DNA of 34,322 nt. Origin: Ilumatobacteraceae bacterium (GTDB lineage Bacteria > Actinomycetota > Acidimicrobiia > Acidimicrobiales > Ilumatobacteraceae). This document shows positions 18,220-27,596 of the stretch, piece by piece. The position numbers and the translations under genes were made by a program. The DNA lies in assembly GCA_016463545.1 (NCBI GenBank), contig JAEMRC010000010.1, positions 1 through 34,322 on the forward strand, read 5' to 3'. Under the pieces are notes generated by a model that ran no database searches, was not told the origin of the DNA, and was given only the letters and a program-made list of their open reading frames with translations. Within the stretch, counting starts at the first letter, position 1; each line of letters starts with the position of its first letter.

Positions 18220-19668
18220 ATGACAACAGTTCTTGCTATTGATGCTGGCACCACCGGAGTACGAACTCGAGCAGTCTTTGCGGACGGGCGGCCATCCATT
18301 TCGTCTTATCGCGAGTTTCCTCAGTATTTTCCCCAGCCAGGTTGGGTCGAACACGATGCCGAAGAGATCTGGTCCGCAGTACTTGACACTTTGCGTGATG
18401 TCATCTCTCGCGTGACAGACATTGCTGCAATCGGAATCACCAACCAACGCGAAACAGTTGTTGCCTGGAACACGTCAACTGGGCGTGCGTATGCCAAAGC
18501 CATTGTCTGGCAAGATCGTCGCACAGCAAGCATGTGCGAATCGCTTGCGTCATCTTTGCCTCTTGTGCGCAAAACAACTGGACTTGTTCTCGATCCATAT
18601 TTCTCTGGCACAAAAGCGGCGTGGCTGCTTCAACACGGCGTTCCAGACACAGCCAATCTTGCTATCGGTACCATTGATTCTTGGTTGATCTGGAAACTGA
18701 CCGGCGGTGCTTCATTTGTCACAGACCCAACAAACGCATCGCGAACAATGTTGTTTGATATCAACACAATGTCGTGGAGTTCTGAGATGTGCACTCTCTT
18801 AGGAGTACCGATGCATGCACTTGCGCGCGTTCTGCCATCAAGTGGTCATTTTGGTAATACTTCTGTCGAAGGGCTTCCGACGGGTATTGCGATTACTGGC
18901 GTTGCTGGCGACCAACAGGCTGCCCTCTTTGGACAAGCCTGTTTTGATATCGGCATGGCCAAGAATACGTACGGCACAGGCAGTTTTGTTCTTTTGAACA
19001 TCGGCTCAAAATGCCCACCACCCACAGATGGCATGCTCACGACTGTGGCGTGGGATCTTGGCGACGGCTCACCAACATACGCACTTGAAGGATCTATTTT
19101 TGTCACAGGCGCAGCAGTTCAATGGCTTCGCGACGGACTTGGCATCATCGAAACATCTGCCGAGATTGGGCCCCTTGCCCAGTCGGTGACTGATACGGGT
19201 GGCGTCTATGTTGTGCCTGCATTCACCGGACTCGGTAGTCCATGGTGGGATCCGCGCGCGCGCGGAACAATTGTGGGCATCACACGAGGCACCACTCGCG
19301 CTCACATCGCACGTGCAGTCGTCGAATCAATGGTGTTTCAAACGCGCGATGCAATTGATGCGATGACGCAAGCATCTGGGGTTCCACTCGCAGAACTGCG
19401 CGTTGACGGCGGTGCATCTGTGATGGATTTTATGTTGCAACATCAAGCCAACGAACTCGCAGTTCCTGTTCTTCGTCCCGTCGATACTGAGTCCACTGCG
19501 CTTGGCGCGGCATTCTTGGCAGGTCTTGCCGTTGGAGTCTGGCCCTCACTTGAATCGATTAGTCAAACGTGGCGACTCGACAGACGCTTTGAACCTGGGG
19601 CCTTGTCTGGCAACTATGCCGAGTGGACCCGCGCTGTGCAACGCTCGCTGCGTTGGGACACAGACTAA
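18220..19668 (+). CDS. glpK: Glycerol kinase
   Basis: MTTVLAIDAGTTGVRTRAVF, GITNQRETVVAWN, TGLVLDPYFSGTKAAWLL, GVAGDQQAALFGQACF, NTYGTGSFVLLN. Canonical GlpK motifs with the glycerol-site R-E, Y and D residues retained. The ORF opens at 18184; ATG at 18220 is the likely start. Confidence 0.94.
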   Translation: MTTVLAIDAGTTGVRTRAVFADGRPSISSYREFPQYFPQPGWVEHDAEEIWSAVLDTLRDVISRVTDIAAIGITNQRETVVAWNTSTGRAYAKAIVWQDRRTASMCESLASSLPLVRKTTGLVLDPYFSGTKAAWLLQHGVPDTANLAIGTIDSWLIWKLTGGASFVTDPTNASRTMLFDINTMSWSSEMCTLLGVPMHALARVLPSSGHFGNTSVEGLPTGIAITGVAGDQQAALFGQACFDIGMAKNTYGTGSFVLLNIGSKCPPPTDGMLTTVAWDLGDGSPTYALEGSIFVTGAAVQWLRDGLGIIETSAEIGPLAQSVTDTGGVYVVPAFTGLGSPWWDPRARGTIVGITRGTTRAHIARAVVESMVFQTRDAIDAMTQASGVPLAELRVDGGASVMDFMLQHQANELAVPVLRPVDTESTALGAAFLAGLAVGVWPSLESISQTWRLDRRFEPGALSGNYAEWTRAVQRSLRWDTD

Positions 19669-20529
19669 TTACATCGACGCACCCAACAGAGCCGCGCCAA
19701 TCGCCCCTGCTCGTTCTCCCAACTGCGCACTTTCGAGTCGTGGAAGAGTACGGCTCGCCGATGAGTACAGCAATTGGGAAAACCATTTTTGCACAACGGG
19801 CATAAAGACATCGGATGATTCAATGACGCCGCCACCGATCACAATCACCTCAGGATCAATGATGTTGGCAAGATTTGCAAGACCCACGGCCACCCACCGA
19901 GAAAAAATATCAACGACCTCAATCATTTTTGCATCACCATCTGCTGCACGTTGCGCCACTATTTCGCCGGCAACTCCACCAGCAAAGTTTCCCAAAGCCC
20001 AGCCCGAGGCATAACGCTCCCAACAACCACGAAGACCACAAACACACTCGATGCCGTCAGCCTGCACCACCATGTGTCCTATCTCGCCGGCATATCCATG
20101 GGCTCCGCGCTGCAATTGTCCGCCGATGATAAAACCCGCGCCAATGCCGGTCCCAAGTCCCACAAATGCAGCATCTGCAACACCGCGTGCTGCACCAATT
20201 TTCCATTCTGCATACGTGGCTGACGTTGCATCATTTTCGACATGAACTTTTCGGCCACATCTATTTCCTAATTCTGTAGCGACTGAAAGCACAACGACAT
20301 CTTTTAGGTTTGGTGCGGCTTGCATGATTCCAGTCGGAGTAATTAGCCCCGGAAGCCCAACTCCAACTGTTGGTGCATCACCAAGCTCTTGCACAATCTC
20401 ATGCAATGTGTCGATCAGATCTGCTGTTGACGGAGTGGGCCTGCGCACCCAAGACAAAATGTTTCCGGCTTCATCGGTAAGAACTCCGAGGCACTTTGTA
20501 CCACCGACATCAATGCCAATGGCGTTCAC
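19669..20529 (-). CDS. ROK family glucokinase-like protein
   Basis: MNAIGIDVGGTKCLGVL, HGYAGEIGHMVVQADGIECVCGLRGCWERYASGWALG (glucokinase-type ExGH and zinc motif). Confidence 0.92.
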   Translation of the reverse strand: MNAIGIDVGGTKCLGVLTDEAGNILSWVRRPTPSTADLIDTLHEIVQELGDAPTVGVGLPGLITPTGIMQAAPNLKDVVVLSVATELGNRCGRKVHVENDATSATYAEWKIGAARGVADAAFVGLGTGIGAGFIIGGQLQRGAHGYAGEIGHMVVQADGIECVCGLRGCWERYASGWALGNFAGGVAGEIVAQRAADGDAKMIEVVDIFSRWVAVGLANLANIIDPEVIVIGGGVIESSDVFMPVVQKWFSQLLYSSASRTLPRLESAQLGERAGAIGAALLGASM

Positions 20530-20957
20530 GATTCAGCGCGAGCTTTAAGTTCTTTCACGGTATCGAGGATACGAGCCTCGGCACGACGCTTTACAAAACC
20601 TGGCAGTGGAATAACTAGTTCAATTGCAACTTCGTAAAACACTTGCGTGCCATCCTCGACTGCAACAAAAGAGTACGCACCGTCGATTGCCCTCATGATG
20701 TCACCATCTACAAGACTCCACGCCAAACGCGCCGGCGCATCGCTGTAGTCATACTGCAATGTGTAATGAGTACTGCGACCAAGTGCTGATGCCCGAAACT
20801 CAACACGAGAGGCACGACCTTGCTCATCACGAGCAATGATTTTTGCATCTTTAACATCAGTGGCCCAGGACGGGTATGCCTCGAAGTCAAGCGCAACGGC
20901 GTAGCACCGTTCAATCGACGCCTGTATCAAGGAGGTCTGGGCAGCACGATCAGTCAT
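20526..20957 (-). CDS. SRPBCC / polyketide cyclase-like lipid-binding family protein
   Basis: MTDRAAQTSLIQASIERCYAVALDFEAYPSWATDVKDAKIIARDEQGRASRVEFRASALGR. The ORF opens at 21083; ATG at 20957 begins the domain. Confidence 0.85.
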   Translation of the reverse strand: MTDRAAQTSLIQASIERCYAVALDFEAYPSWATDVKDAKIIARDEQGRASRVEFRASALGRSTHYTLQYDYSDAPARLAWSLVDGDIMRAIDGAYSFVAVEDGTQVFYEVAIELVIPLPGFVKRRAEARILDTVKELKARAES

Positions 20958-21492
20958 GGTCTTTATCTTGCCTCGTCTGAGACCCTTCCGTGGATGACCC
21001 TTGCTGATTTTCGTCAGAGATTGGCGACTCCTGGCCATCTCCTCGTAGTCCAAAACTGCCATGAAAAGCCGCCCATAGACCATTGAGCCCTAGTCCGAGC
21101 ATCGGGGCCAAGATGCCAAAGGCCAATGTGCTGCCTGCTCGTCCATCGGTTGTGCCCCGTGCCAACGCCGTGGCCAATGCAACAACGCATTGTGCGCCAA
21201 GGCATCCGTTCAATGCGTAACTCATCCCACGCGGTGCGATGCCGTTGAGCAAGAAATACATTTCGCCGACTCCAATATTGTCGGTGCGACTGCGCTGCAC
21301 TGCGTTCCAGTATCCCCACAAAAAAACAACAACCCCGACAGAAAAACATACCAACGACACCGCGACGGCGATCCCCTTCCATGGCTGGCGAAACAAGACG
21401 GCAGACAAAATTGATGCCACCGCAAAAACACTCGTCATGAACACGTTGATTCGCAGAATCACGGCACCAGGATTTTGTACAACAGACGACAT
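20950..21492 (-). CDS. Conserved membrane protein, unknown function
   Basis: 180 aa with about four hydrophobic segments; in a tight same-strand run between the glycosyltransferase and SRPBCC genes. Confidence 0.75.
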   Translation of the reverse strand: MSSVVQNPGAVILRINVFMTSVFAVASILSAVLFRQPWKGIAVAVSLVCFSVGVVVFLWGYWNAVQRSRTDNIGVGEMYFLLNGIAPRGMSYALNGCLGAQCVVALATALARGTTDGRAGSTLAFGILAPMLGLGLNGLWAAFHGSFGLRGDGQESPISDENQQGSSTEGSQTRQDKDHD

Positions 21493-21500
21493 CTATAACA

Positions 21501-22622
21501 TCATGTCAGTGCATGCAGGGCCACTGCTAATTGTTGAGACAAAACATCATAACTAAACATCTCGACGGCTCTTTGACGTGATGCAATAGCCATCTGTGTG
21601 CGCAACGAATCATCGGACAGCAGCGACACTAGCGAACCAACCAGAGCGTCAACGTTTTGTGGATCGTCAATCACGTGTCCGGTGACACCATGCTGCACTG
21701 CTTCTGCCGCACCGCCGCTGTTTCCGGCAATCTGTGCCACTCCGCATGCTGCTGCTTCAAGAAACACGATGCCAAACCCCTCTTGTTCTAACCCTGCCCA
21801 CCGATTGCGACACATCATCGTAAATACGTCAGCGCATCCAAAGAGTTTGGGGAGATCTGCATCACTGACTCGTCCCAGAAATTCCACTGGTGCTTGCAGT
21901 TCGCGCGCAAGATTTTTCAGTCTCTTGAGATCTCGCCCCGTACTGCCGATAACCGCAACTAGATTTGGTCGCTCCCGTGCCAGCATCGCAACGGCGCGAA
22001 TCACTACATCAAAGCCTTTTCGTGGCACCAGTCTGCTCACTCCCAACACAACTTCGGCATTGTCGTCAAGGCCGAAATGTGCTCGCGCTGTTGTGCGTTC
22101 TGGTGCTGTGAGTGGCACAAAACGATCGACATCAACACCCGGCACAATGATTGTCATTGGTAATTTTTTTCCGGCAGCATGCTCGCCTTCTGCTGCTGGA
22201 TAACCACCAGCCGCAATGATGTGTGTCGCTCCACGCAATACGCGGCCCAGGACTTGTTTTGATACTGGCAATCGACCTGGAACCGTTACTTCTGCGCCGT
22301 GCAGGATTAACCAATACGGAAGTTCAAGGGCTGGTCCAATTAGCCCTAGCGGGAGCGCTGGATCGAGAACAACAAAGTCGGCGCAACATTCGCGAGCAAA
22401 CGCATTGATCTGACGCACCATCCATGGGTGAGGCAACAAAACTGGTTCCCGAGTTCGCCGAATCTCAAACGGTTGTGCTGCATCAAATTCAGCGGCGCCA
22501 TCGTGGGGACTCGTGAGCACAGCAAAAGAATCAGGCGGAAGTCGGCGCCACCACTCCCACAACAAGGACTGAATGCCGCCAATCTTTGGAGGAAAATCAT
22601 TCGTTACCAATAAATGCTTCAT
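21501..22622 (-). CDS. Glycosyltransferase family 4 (PimB-like phosphatidylinositol mannosyltransferase type)
   Basis: LLVTNDFPPKIGGIQSLLWEWWRRL, VLGVSRLVPRKGFDVVIRAVAML, EQEGFGIVFLEAAACGVAQIAGNSGGAAEAV. Confidence 0.9.
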   Translation of the reverse strand: MKHLLVTNDFPPKIGGIQSLLWEWWRRLPPDSFAVLTSPHDGAAEFDAAQPFEIRRTREPVLLPHPWMVRQINAFARECCADFVVLDPALPLGLIGPALELPYWLILHGAEVTVPGRLPVSKQVLGRVLRGATHIIAAGGYPAAEGEHAAGKKLPMTIIVPGVDVDRFVPLTAPERTTARAHFGLDDNAEVVLGVSRLVPRKGFDVVIRAVAMLARERPNLVAVIGSTGRDLKRLKNLARELQAPVEFLGRVSDADLPKLFGCADVFTMMCRNRWAGLEQEGFGIVFLEAAACGVAQIAGNSGGAAEAVQHGVTGHVIDDPQNVDALVGSLVSLLSDDSLRTQMAIASRQRAVEMFSYDVLSQQLAVALHALT

Positions 22623-23812
22623 AGGTCGCCCCGTAAGGTTGGCAGATTTTCAAGTTCGTCGCGCACCATTTCATCTTGGACTGTGTTTTCAAGATGAGCA
22701 AAGAGACTTGTCAGCCCAAGTCTGGCCGCTGCCCAAATAGCATGCGCCCGCAAGATTGAGTCTTGGGCACCAATATTGGCGCGCAGCGCACTCACCACTC
22801 GCTCGTCACTAGGGCGAGCAATGTTTCCCAAAATCACGAGCGCGTTGCGCCTCAGCCACAGTGGATTGCGTTGATGCACGTACCACGGGTCGCAGCGTTT
22901 CATAAGTTCTTCATCGCTAGCGTCCAGAATCCAGAGTGCGTCGATATGACGAAGTGGAGTGCCAGTGATTTTGACAGGTACTGATTTTCGTAGCGTTGGT
23001 GGACACACTGTTTGGCAGTCATCGCAACCATAAATTCGATCTTTGAGCGCAACGCGGTACTGACGATCAAACACTCCGGGCTTTTGCAACAGCCATGACA
23101 AACATTTATTCGCGTCTACCACTCCCGGCTCGACAATCGCCCCTGTAGGACACGCAGGAAGACAACGAACACAAGCTCCGCAACTTGCAGTTGATTCTGT
23201 TGCAAACGGCAGATTCGCGGTGGTGATGACACTTCCGAGTACAAAAAAACTTCCCGAGCCTTCAACTAAAATATTGGCGTTCTTGCCATACCAACCAAGA
23301 CCTGCACGCTTAGCGGCTTCTCTGTCGACAAGCGCATTGTCGTCAGCAAGCACAACTGCTGCATGACCATCATGTCGCAACTGATTACTGATGACTGTCA
23401 ATTTGTCTTTAAGAACTTGTTGATAATCAGCCCAGGCGTATCGCGCAACCTGAGCCGGATAGTCGACTGCGTCAAGTGTGTCAACTGCGTCGAGGGCCGC
23501 GTACGACAATGCGGCAACAATCATCGACTGAGCACCATGAACAATGTTGCTGGGTGTTGTGCTGCGCTCAGGATTGCGAAACGTGAACTGCATCCCGTTC
23601 ACAAGTTTTTGCTCTATTCGATGGCGCAACTGCTCCCGCGTGTGCAACATCTCACTAACAGGTGCGACTCCGACAGCTTGCAGACCAGTTGATAGCGCAA
23701 GATGCTGCAGCTCTTGCCAATACTCTGGGCCGCCTCGTAATGGCTCGTTATGCCGACGTCGCCTCACCTTGGGTGGCGAGGAAGACTGTGTCGTGATCGG
23801 AACCGGTGGCAT
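22619..23812 (-). CDS. queG: Epoxyqueuosine reductase QueG
   Basis: KRAGLGWYGKNANILVEGSGSFFVLGSVIT, CGACVRCLPACPTGAIVEPGVVDANKCLSWL, IYGCDDCQTVCPPT (two 4Fe-4S motifs), C-terminal HEAT-like tail. The true start may be downstream of 23812 (e.g. GTG at 23767). Confidence 0.93.
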   Translation of the reverse strand: MPPVPITTQSSSPPKVRRRRHNEPLRGGPEYWQELQHLALSTGLQAVGVAPVSEMLHTREQLRHRIEQKLVNGMQFTFRNPERSTTPSNIVHGAQSMIVAALSYAALDAVDTLDAVDYPAQVARYAWADYQQVLKDKLTVISNQLRHDGHAAVVLADDNALVDREAAKRAGLGWYGKNANILVEGSGSFFVLGSVITTANLPFATESTASCGACVRCLPACPTGAIVEPGVVDANKCLSWLLQKPGVFDRQYRVALKDRIYGCDDCQTVCPPTLRKSVPVKITGTPLRHIDALWILDASDEELMKRCDPWYVHQRNPLWLRRNALVILGNIARPSDERVVSALRANIGAQDSILRAHAIWAAARLGLTSLFAHLENTVQDEMVRDELENLPTLRGDL

Positions 23813-24062
23813 GATGACGAAGCGTAGGCACTAAACCGGCTTTTGCCAGCAAACGCACGGCGCGGAATTCAGCGATATCAAGAACGACCGCTCCAGAATG
23901 CTCCGTATCGCACAAAACATTCATCATGCAGTCCGAACACGCCTCAGTGGCGGCCATCACGCAGGTGTCACAACTAATGACAAGAACTCCTGGATCAAGA
24001 GGTCGGGGTGGACCAGAAATACTGACGATGGTTTGATGGGACAGGGGGGCTGCGTTGCTCAT
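23748..24062 (-). CDS. Small Cys-rich conserved hypothetical protein
   Basis: 104 aa containing CDTCVMAATEACSDCMMNVLC (CxxC-x7-CxxC-x5-C); sits in the same operon-like run upstream of queG. Confidence 0.7.
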   Translation of the reverse strand: MSNAAPLSHQTIVSISGPPRPLDPGVLVISCDTCVMAATEACSDCMMNVLCDTEHSGAVVLDIAEFRAVRLLAKAGLVPTLRHHATGSDHDTVFLATQGEATSA

Positions 24063-24110
24063 AGAGCCACGGTGACAAAGGGGTGTGACAGGTTTGACGA
24101 CGCGAGCGAC

Positions 24111-25184
24111 TTATGCGCCTTTCGAGGTAGCGTTCGCGGCCAATTCCTGGCTGTGTCGCACCAATGATTCCAAGACGCCTGCTGCTGCCCCGCTATCAAT
24201 GGACTGCTGAGCCAAGGACTTCCCAGTTTCGAGGTCTACACAGGCACCTGCAATCACGAGCGCAGCGGCTGCGTTGAGCACCACGATGTCGCGCACTGGT
24301 CCTGCTTGAGAGCTCAAGACTGCGGTGACAGCGAGTGCATTTACTTTAGCGTCACCGCCTTCGATATCGGCTTGGTTCGCCCGCGCGAAACCCACATCAG
24401 CGGCGTCGACCATGAATTCAGAGACATCACCATTGCGCAATTGCACCACTGTATTTGCACCACTCAGCGCAAGTTCATCAAGGCCACCGTGTCCGTGCAC
24501 AACCCAGGCACTCGTGACACCACGCGATGCAAGAACATGCGCCATCTTGTGCATCATTGATGGTTGCGCGACTCCAACCAACATGTTGGCAATCGGCGCA
24601 GGATTAGCCATTGGCCCCAAGAGATTGAACGCAGTCGGAACCCCAATCTCTCGGCGTGACGGACCAGCGTGACGAAAAGACGGATGAAAACGTGTTGCTA
24701 AACAAAAGCCCATCCCGGTCGTCGATAGACACGATGCAACATCTGCTGCGTCTAGATCGATTGCAACTCCGAGGGCTTCAAGAACATCGGCTGATCCACA
24801 TTTCGAACTCGACGCGCGGTTTCCGTGCTTACACACCGGCACGCCAGCTCCCGCAACAACAAAAGCGGCCATCGTTGACACATTTACCGAGTTGCTTTTA
24901 TCTCCACCAGTTCCGACAATGTCAATCGCTCGGCTAGCAATGTTCTCAGGCAGTGTCACGGCCACACCTGCAACGCGCACCGCGCTTAACATTCCTGCGA
25001 GTTCTTCCTCTGTTTCACCCTTGGCGCGCAAAGCAACGATGAACGCTGTGATCTGCGAACTTGTCGCGTCTCCGCGAAGAATTTCAGATACTGCCGAAGC
25101 CGCAACATCTGCCGACAGGTCCTGTCCGCCAAGTAGCAGAGAAAGCACTGTGGGCCATCCGAGGAACTCGGAGCTAGTTGTCAT
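24111..25184 (-). CDS. trpD: Anthranilate phosphoribosyltransferase
   Basis: DIVGTGGDKSNSVNVSTMAAFVVAGAGVPVCKHGNRASSSKCGSADVLEALG, FHPSFRHAGPSRREIGVPTAFNLLGPMANP. Confidence 0.97.
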   Translation of the reverse strand: MTTSSEFLGWPTVLSLLLGGQDLSADVAASAVSEILRGDATSSQITAFIVALRAKGETEEELAGMLSAVRVAGVAVTLPENIASRAIDIVGTGGDKSNSVNVSTMAAFVVAGAGVPVCKHGNRASSSKCGSADVLEALGVAIDLDAADVASCLSTTGMGFCLATRFHPSFRHAGPSRREIGVPTAFNLLGPMANPAPIANMLVGVAQPSMMHKMAHVLASRGVTSAWVVHGHGGLDELALSGANTVVQLRNGDVSEFMVDAADVGFARANQADIEGGDAKVNALAVTAVLSSQAGPVRDIVVLNAAAALVIAGACVDLETGKSLAQQSIDSGAAAGVLESLVRHSQELAANATSKGA

Positions 25185-25195
25185 GCATTAAGTAT

Positions 25196-25450
25196 CTACG
25201 CCGAGCGTCGCCTTTGACGAATAATTTTGCGACGTTCGCGCTCTGTTGCGCCACCCCACACCCCGTCACGTTCGTGGCTAGCCAAAGCATGCTCGAGACA
25301 GGCCACTCTCACGTAACATCCCGCGCAGACGGCTCGTGCTTCGTCAGCGTTGGCCTCAAGAGGATCGTCGTCGTCGTTTGGATAAAAAATCGAAGCATCA
25401 AGACCATTGCATGCCCCCCGTGCTCTCCATGCCATTTCAGATTGCGACAT
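25196..25450 (-). CDS. WhiB family Fe-S transcriptional regulator
   Basis: 84 aa; ACNG...FYP...AVCAGCYVRVACLEHAL...RDGVWGGATERERRKI (four conserved Cys and the GVWGG turn) with a basic C-terminus. Confidence 0.95.
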   Translation of the reverse strand: MSQSEMAWRARGACNGLDASIFYPNDDDDPLEANADEARAVCAGCYVRVACLEHALASHERDGVWGGATERERRKIIRQRRRSA

Positions 25451-25578
25451 CGTTCCCCCGATTGATGTTGGGGTACTAGATACCCGCTACACCGACTCTA
25501 GGTGCCACATGTCACACTTGGCAAGTCCCTGCCCTGGACATCCCCGGGTTACTACCAATAAGGCTCTTGGGAAAAGTA

Positions 25579-26166
25579 TTAGCGCAAATCCAAGAGCAGT
25601 TCTGCCACCACGTCAGGAGACAAGTGGGTTGCTTCTAGATACTGACTCAGAGCAATCTCAATTCTGACATCGCCGCGCGCGAATACGTCCACCTGAGCGG
25701 GGTCAAAGTCAAAAGTTAAATAGTGCACCGCAGCGGTGATCTCAGGTCTTGTTAAACCAGCCTCATGCTGGGCATCAAGTGTTCCGCGGATGATCGTGCC
25801 ATCAGACAATCGAATCTGCACGCTTTTTTCGATACCGGCAAGTTTAGGCAACCACTCGCGAACGGCTTCGTCAGATGTCAGTTCAATAAACAACGTGACA
25901 CACAATTGACCAAGCTCTGGAACCATCGGGTTGTACGCATTGAGCTCTTCAAGCACGCCATCATCACTCATGACTTTTTCAGCTCGTAACATTTCTTGAA
26001 TCTGCAGACGCATTGTGTCGCGATTCTCAAACATCACAGTCACCAATGTGCCGATCGCTACTCGTCTGCGCTCTTTGACGGCAATCATGTTCGCACGAAA
26101 AGACTCTCGTTCGCGCTCATATGCACGCAGATCTTGAATGTCATCTAATAATAGTTTGCGACTCAT
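25579..26166 (-). CDS. DUF3501 family protein
   Basis: 195 aa; MSRKLLLDDIQDLRAYERERESFRANMIAVKERRRVAIGTLVTVMFENRDTMRLQIQEMLRAEK is typical of DUF3501; 2 bp from the Fe-S protein gene. Confidence 0.85.
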   Translation of the reverse strand: MSRKLLLDDIQDLRAYERERESFRANMIAVKERRRVAIGTLVTVMFENRDTMRLQIQEMLRAEKVMSDDGVLEELNAYNPMVPELGQLCVTLFIELTSDEAVREWLPKLAGIEKSVQIRLSDGTIIRGTLDAQHEAGLTRPEITAAVHYLTFDFDPAQVDVFARGDVRIEIALSQYLEATHLSPDVVAELLLDLR

Positions 26167-26168
26167 TG

Positions 26169-27482
26169 CTATCTCCTTGGTTCTTCTGGTATTCCGTATG
26201 CGCGCGCGATCATCTGCAGCGGGTGCAATGGCTTTTGCCCCGTTTGTTCGGTAATGGCAGTGTTCGCTAGATGACAGTCTCCGGCAACGACATCACTCGC
26301 GGCAGCGGTGATTTTGTCAGCTAATTTCTTGGCGATTGGCAGAGAAAACTCCGCGTTCTCGGCGCGTAGCCCCCACATTCCGTCAATGCCTGAACACTGA
26401 TCAATCAATGTGATCTTGGTGCCAGTTAATTTCATTAAGTCACGACTACGCAAGCCAATGTTTTGAGCCCGCAAGTGACACGGAATGTGATAACTCAACG
26501 TGGCTGGGATGTCGCCTTCAAAGGTTGTGTCAAGTTCGGTGCCCTCTGCTTTATGCAGATTGATCAAATACTCAGAAGAATCGAATGTATGTGCAGCCAC
26601 TAATTCAGCGTCGGGACCACCGACATAATCGATGTAATCTTTTTTCAAGATGTATCCGCATGTCGGCTGTGGAACCACAATGTCTTTCCCTTGGCGCACT
26701 GCATCGGCAAGAACTTTTACCTGTTTTGCCGCGACCTTTGTAAACCCATCCATGTCTCCGCTATGCAAAAACGGTGCACCGCAACACCCGGCACCTTCTA
26801 CTAAAGAGCATTCCACGCCGTTGCGCTCGTAGACCTTGACCAAGTCTTGCCCAACGCCCGGCTGCTGATATTCCACCAAGCAGGTAGGAAAGATTGCGAC
26901 TGACCCTTGCTTTTTTGACAATACGGGAGCGACTCTCTTTTTAAACCACGTTGAAAAACGCATCCGAGCGAATGGCGGCAAAAGACGAACCGACGAGACA
27001 CCAGAGGTCTTCTCAATAACTTTTCGCACAAATGAGCCTGGCTCTGCGCCCATGACCAGATTGGCGATTGGTCCGCTCGATGTAGCCGCCTTGCCCAAGG
27101 CATCGGTGTGGCCCATGAACTCAGTCGTCAATTTTTTCCGCAAAGACACTTGACCGTTGGCGCGGCGCATTGAGTCTGTACGCAACATCAGCCGCGGAAA
27201 ATCTAAGGCCCATTCGTGCAAACCCGGGATATAAGGACAATTGACGTAACACAACTTGCACTGAAAACATTCGTCAACAACTTGATCTTGTTGCTCTGGC
27301 GTGAGTCGACCAGAGTCTTGATCTTCGTGTGCATCGACATAGCTAAAGAGTGTCGGGAACGAAGAGCAATACTTAAAACACAAACGACAGCCGTGGCAAA
27401 TGTCGTACGCCCGTGTCAGTTCTTCTCGAGTATCTGCCTCATCCAAATATTTCGGATGCTTTGGGTCATAGATAATCGTCAC
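26169..27482 (-). CDS. GlpC/heterodisulfide-reductase-like (Fe-S)-binding protein (CCG domain)
   Basis: CHGCRLCFKYCSSFPTLF and CFQCKLCYVNCPYIP (two 4Fe-4S motifs), VEGAGCCGAPFLHSGD, IDQCSGIDGMWGLRAENAEFSLPIAKKL. Confidence 0.92.
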   Translation of the reverse strand: MTIIYDPKHPKYLDEADTREELTRAYDICHGCRLCFKYCSSFPTLFSYVDAHEDQDSGRLTPEQQDQVVDECFQCKLCYVNCPYIPGLHEWALDFPRLMLRTDSMRRANGQVSLRKKLTTEFMGHTDALGKAATSSGPIANLVMGAEPGSFVRKVIEKTSGVSSVRLLPPFARMRFSTWFKKRVAPVLSKKQGSVAIFPTCLVEYQQPGVGQDLVKVYERNGVECSLVEGAGCCGAPFLHSGDMDGFTKVAAKQVKVLADAVRQGKDIVVPQPTCGYILKKDYIDYVGGPDAELVAAHTFDSSEYLINLHKAEGTELDTTFEGDIPATLSYHIPCHLRAQNIGLRSRDLMKLTGTKITLIDQCSGIDGMWGLRAENAEFSLPIAKKLADKITAAASDVVAGDCHLANTAITEQTGQKPLHPLQMIARAYGIPEEPRR

Positions 27483-27525
27483 GGGGTTGCTTTCTGGGAT
27501 TAATTATATAGATATACATGGAGCT

Positions 27526-27554
27526 GGGTGGCTGCTGCTGCACAGCAACCACCC
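27526..27554. other. Inverted repeat / hairpin between rubrerythrin and Fe-S protein genes
   Basis: GGGTGGcTGCTGctgcaCAGCAaCCACCC: a 6-bp and a 5-bp stem separated by a single mismatch; no U-tract follows on the minus strand. Confidence 0.6.
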
Positions 27555-27596
27555 GTTTCCATAAGTATTTCTGTGGCGTTGTGACACGCCAATGAT

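Noticed and set aside
19502-20014. 170-aa plus-strand ORF
   Set aside because: Overlaps the 3' end of glpK in another frame and is antisense to the ROK glucokinase-like gene; no domain features.
21598-22203. 201-aa plus-strand ORF
   Set aside because: Antisense to the glycosyltransferase gene, low-complexity Ser/Arg/Thr translation, no recognisable domain.
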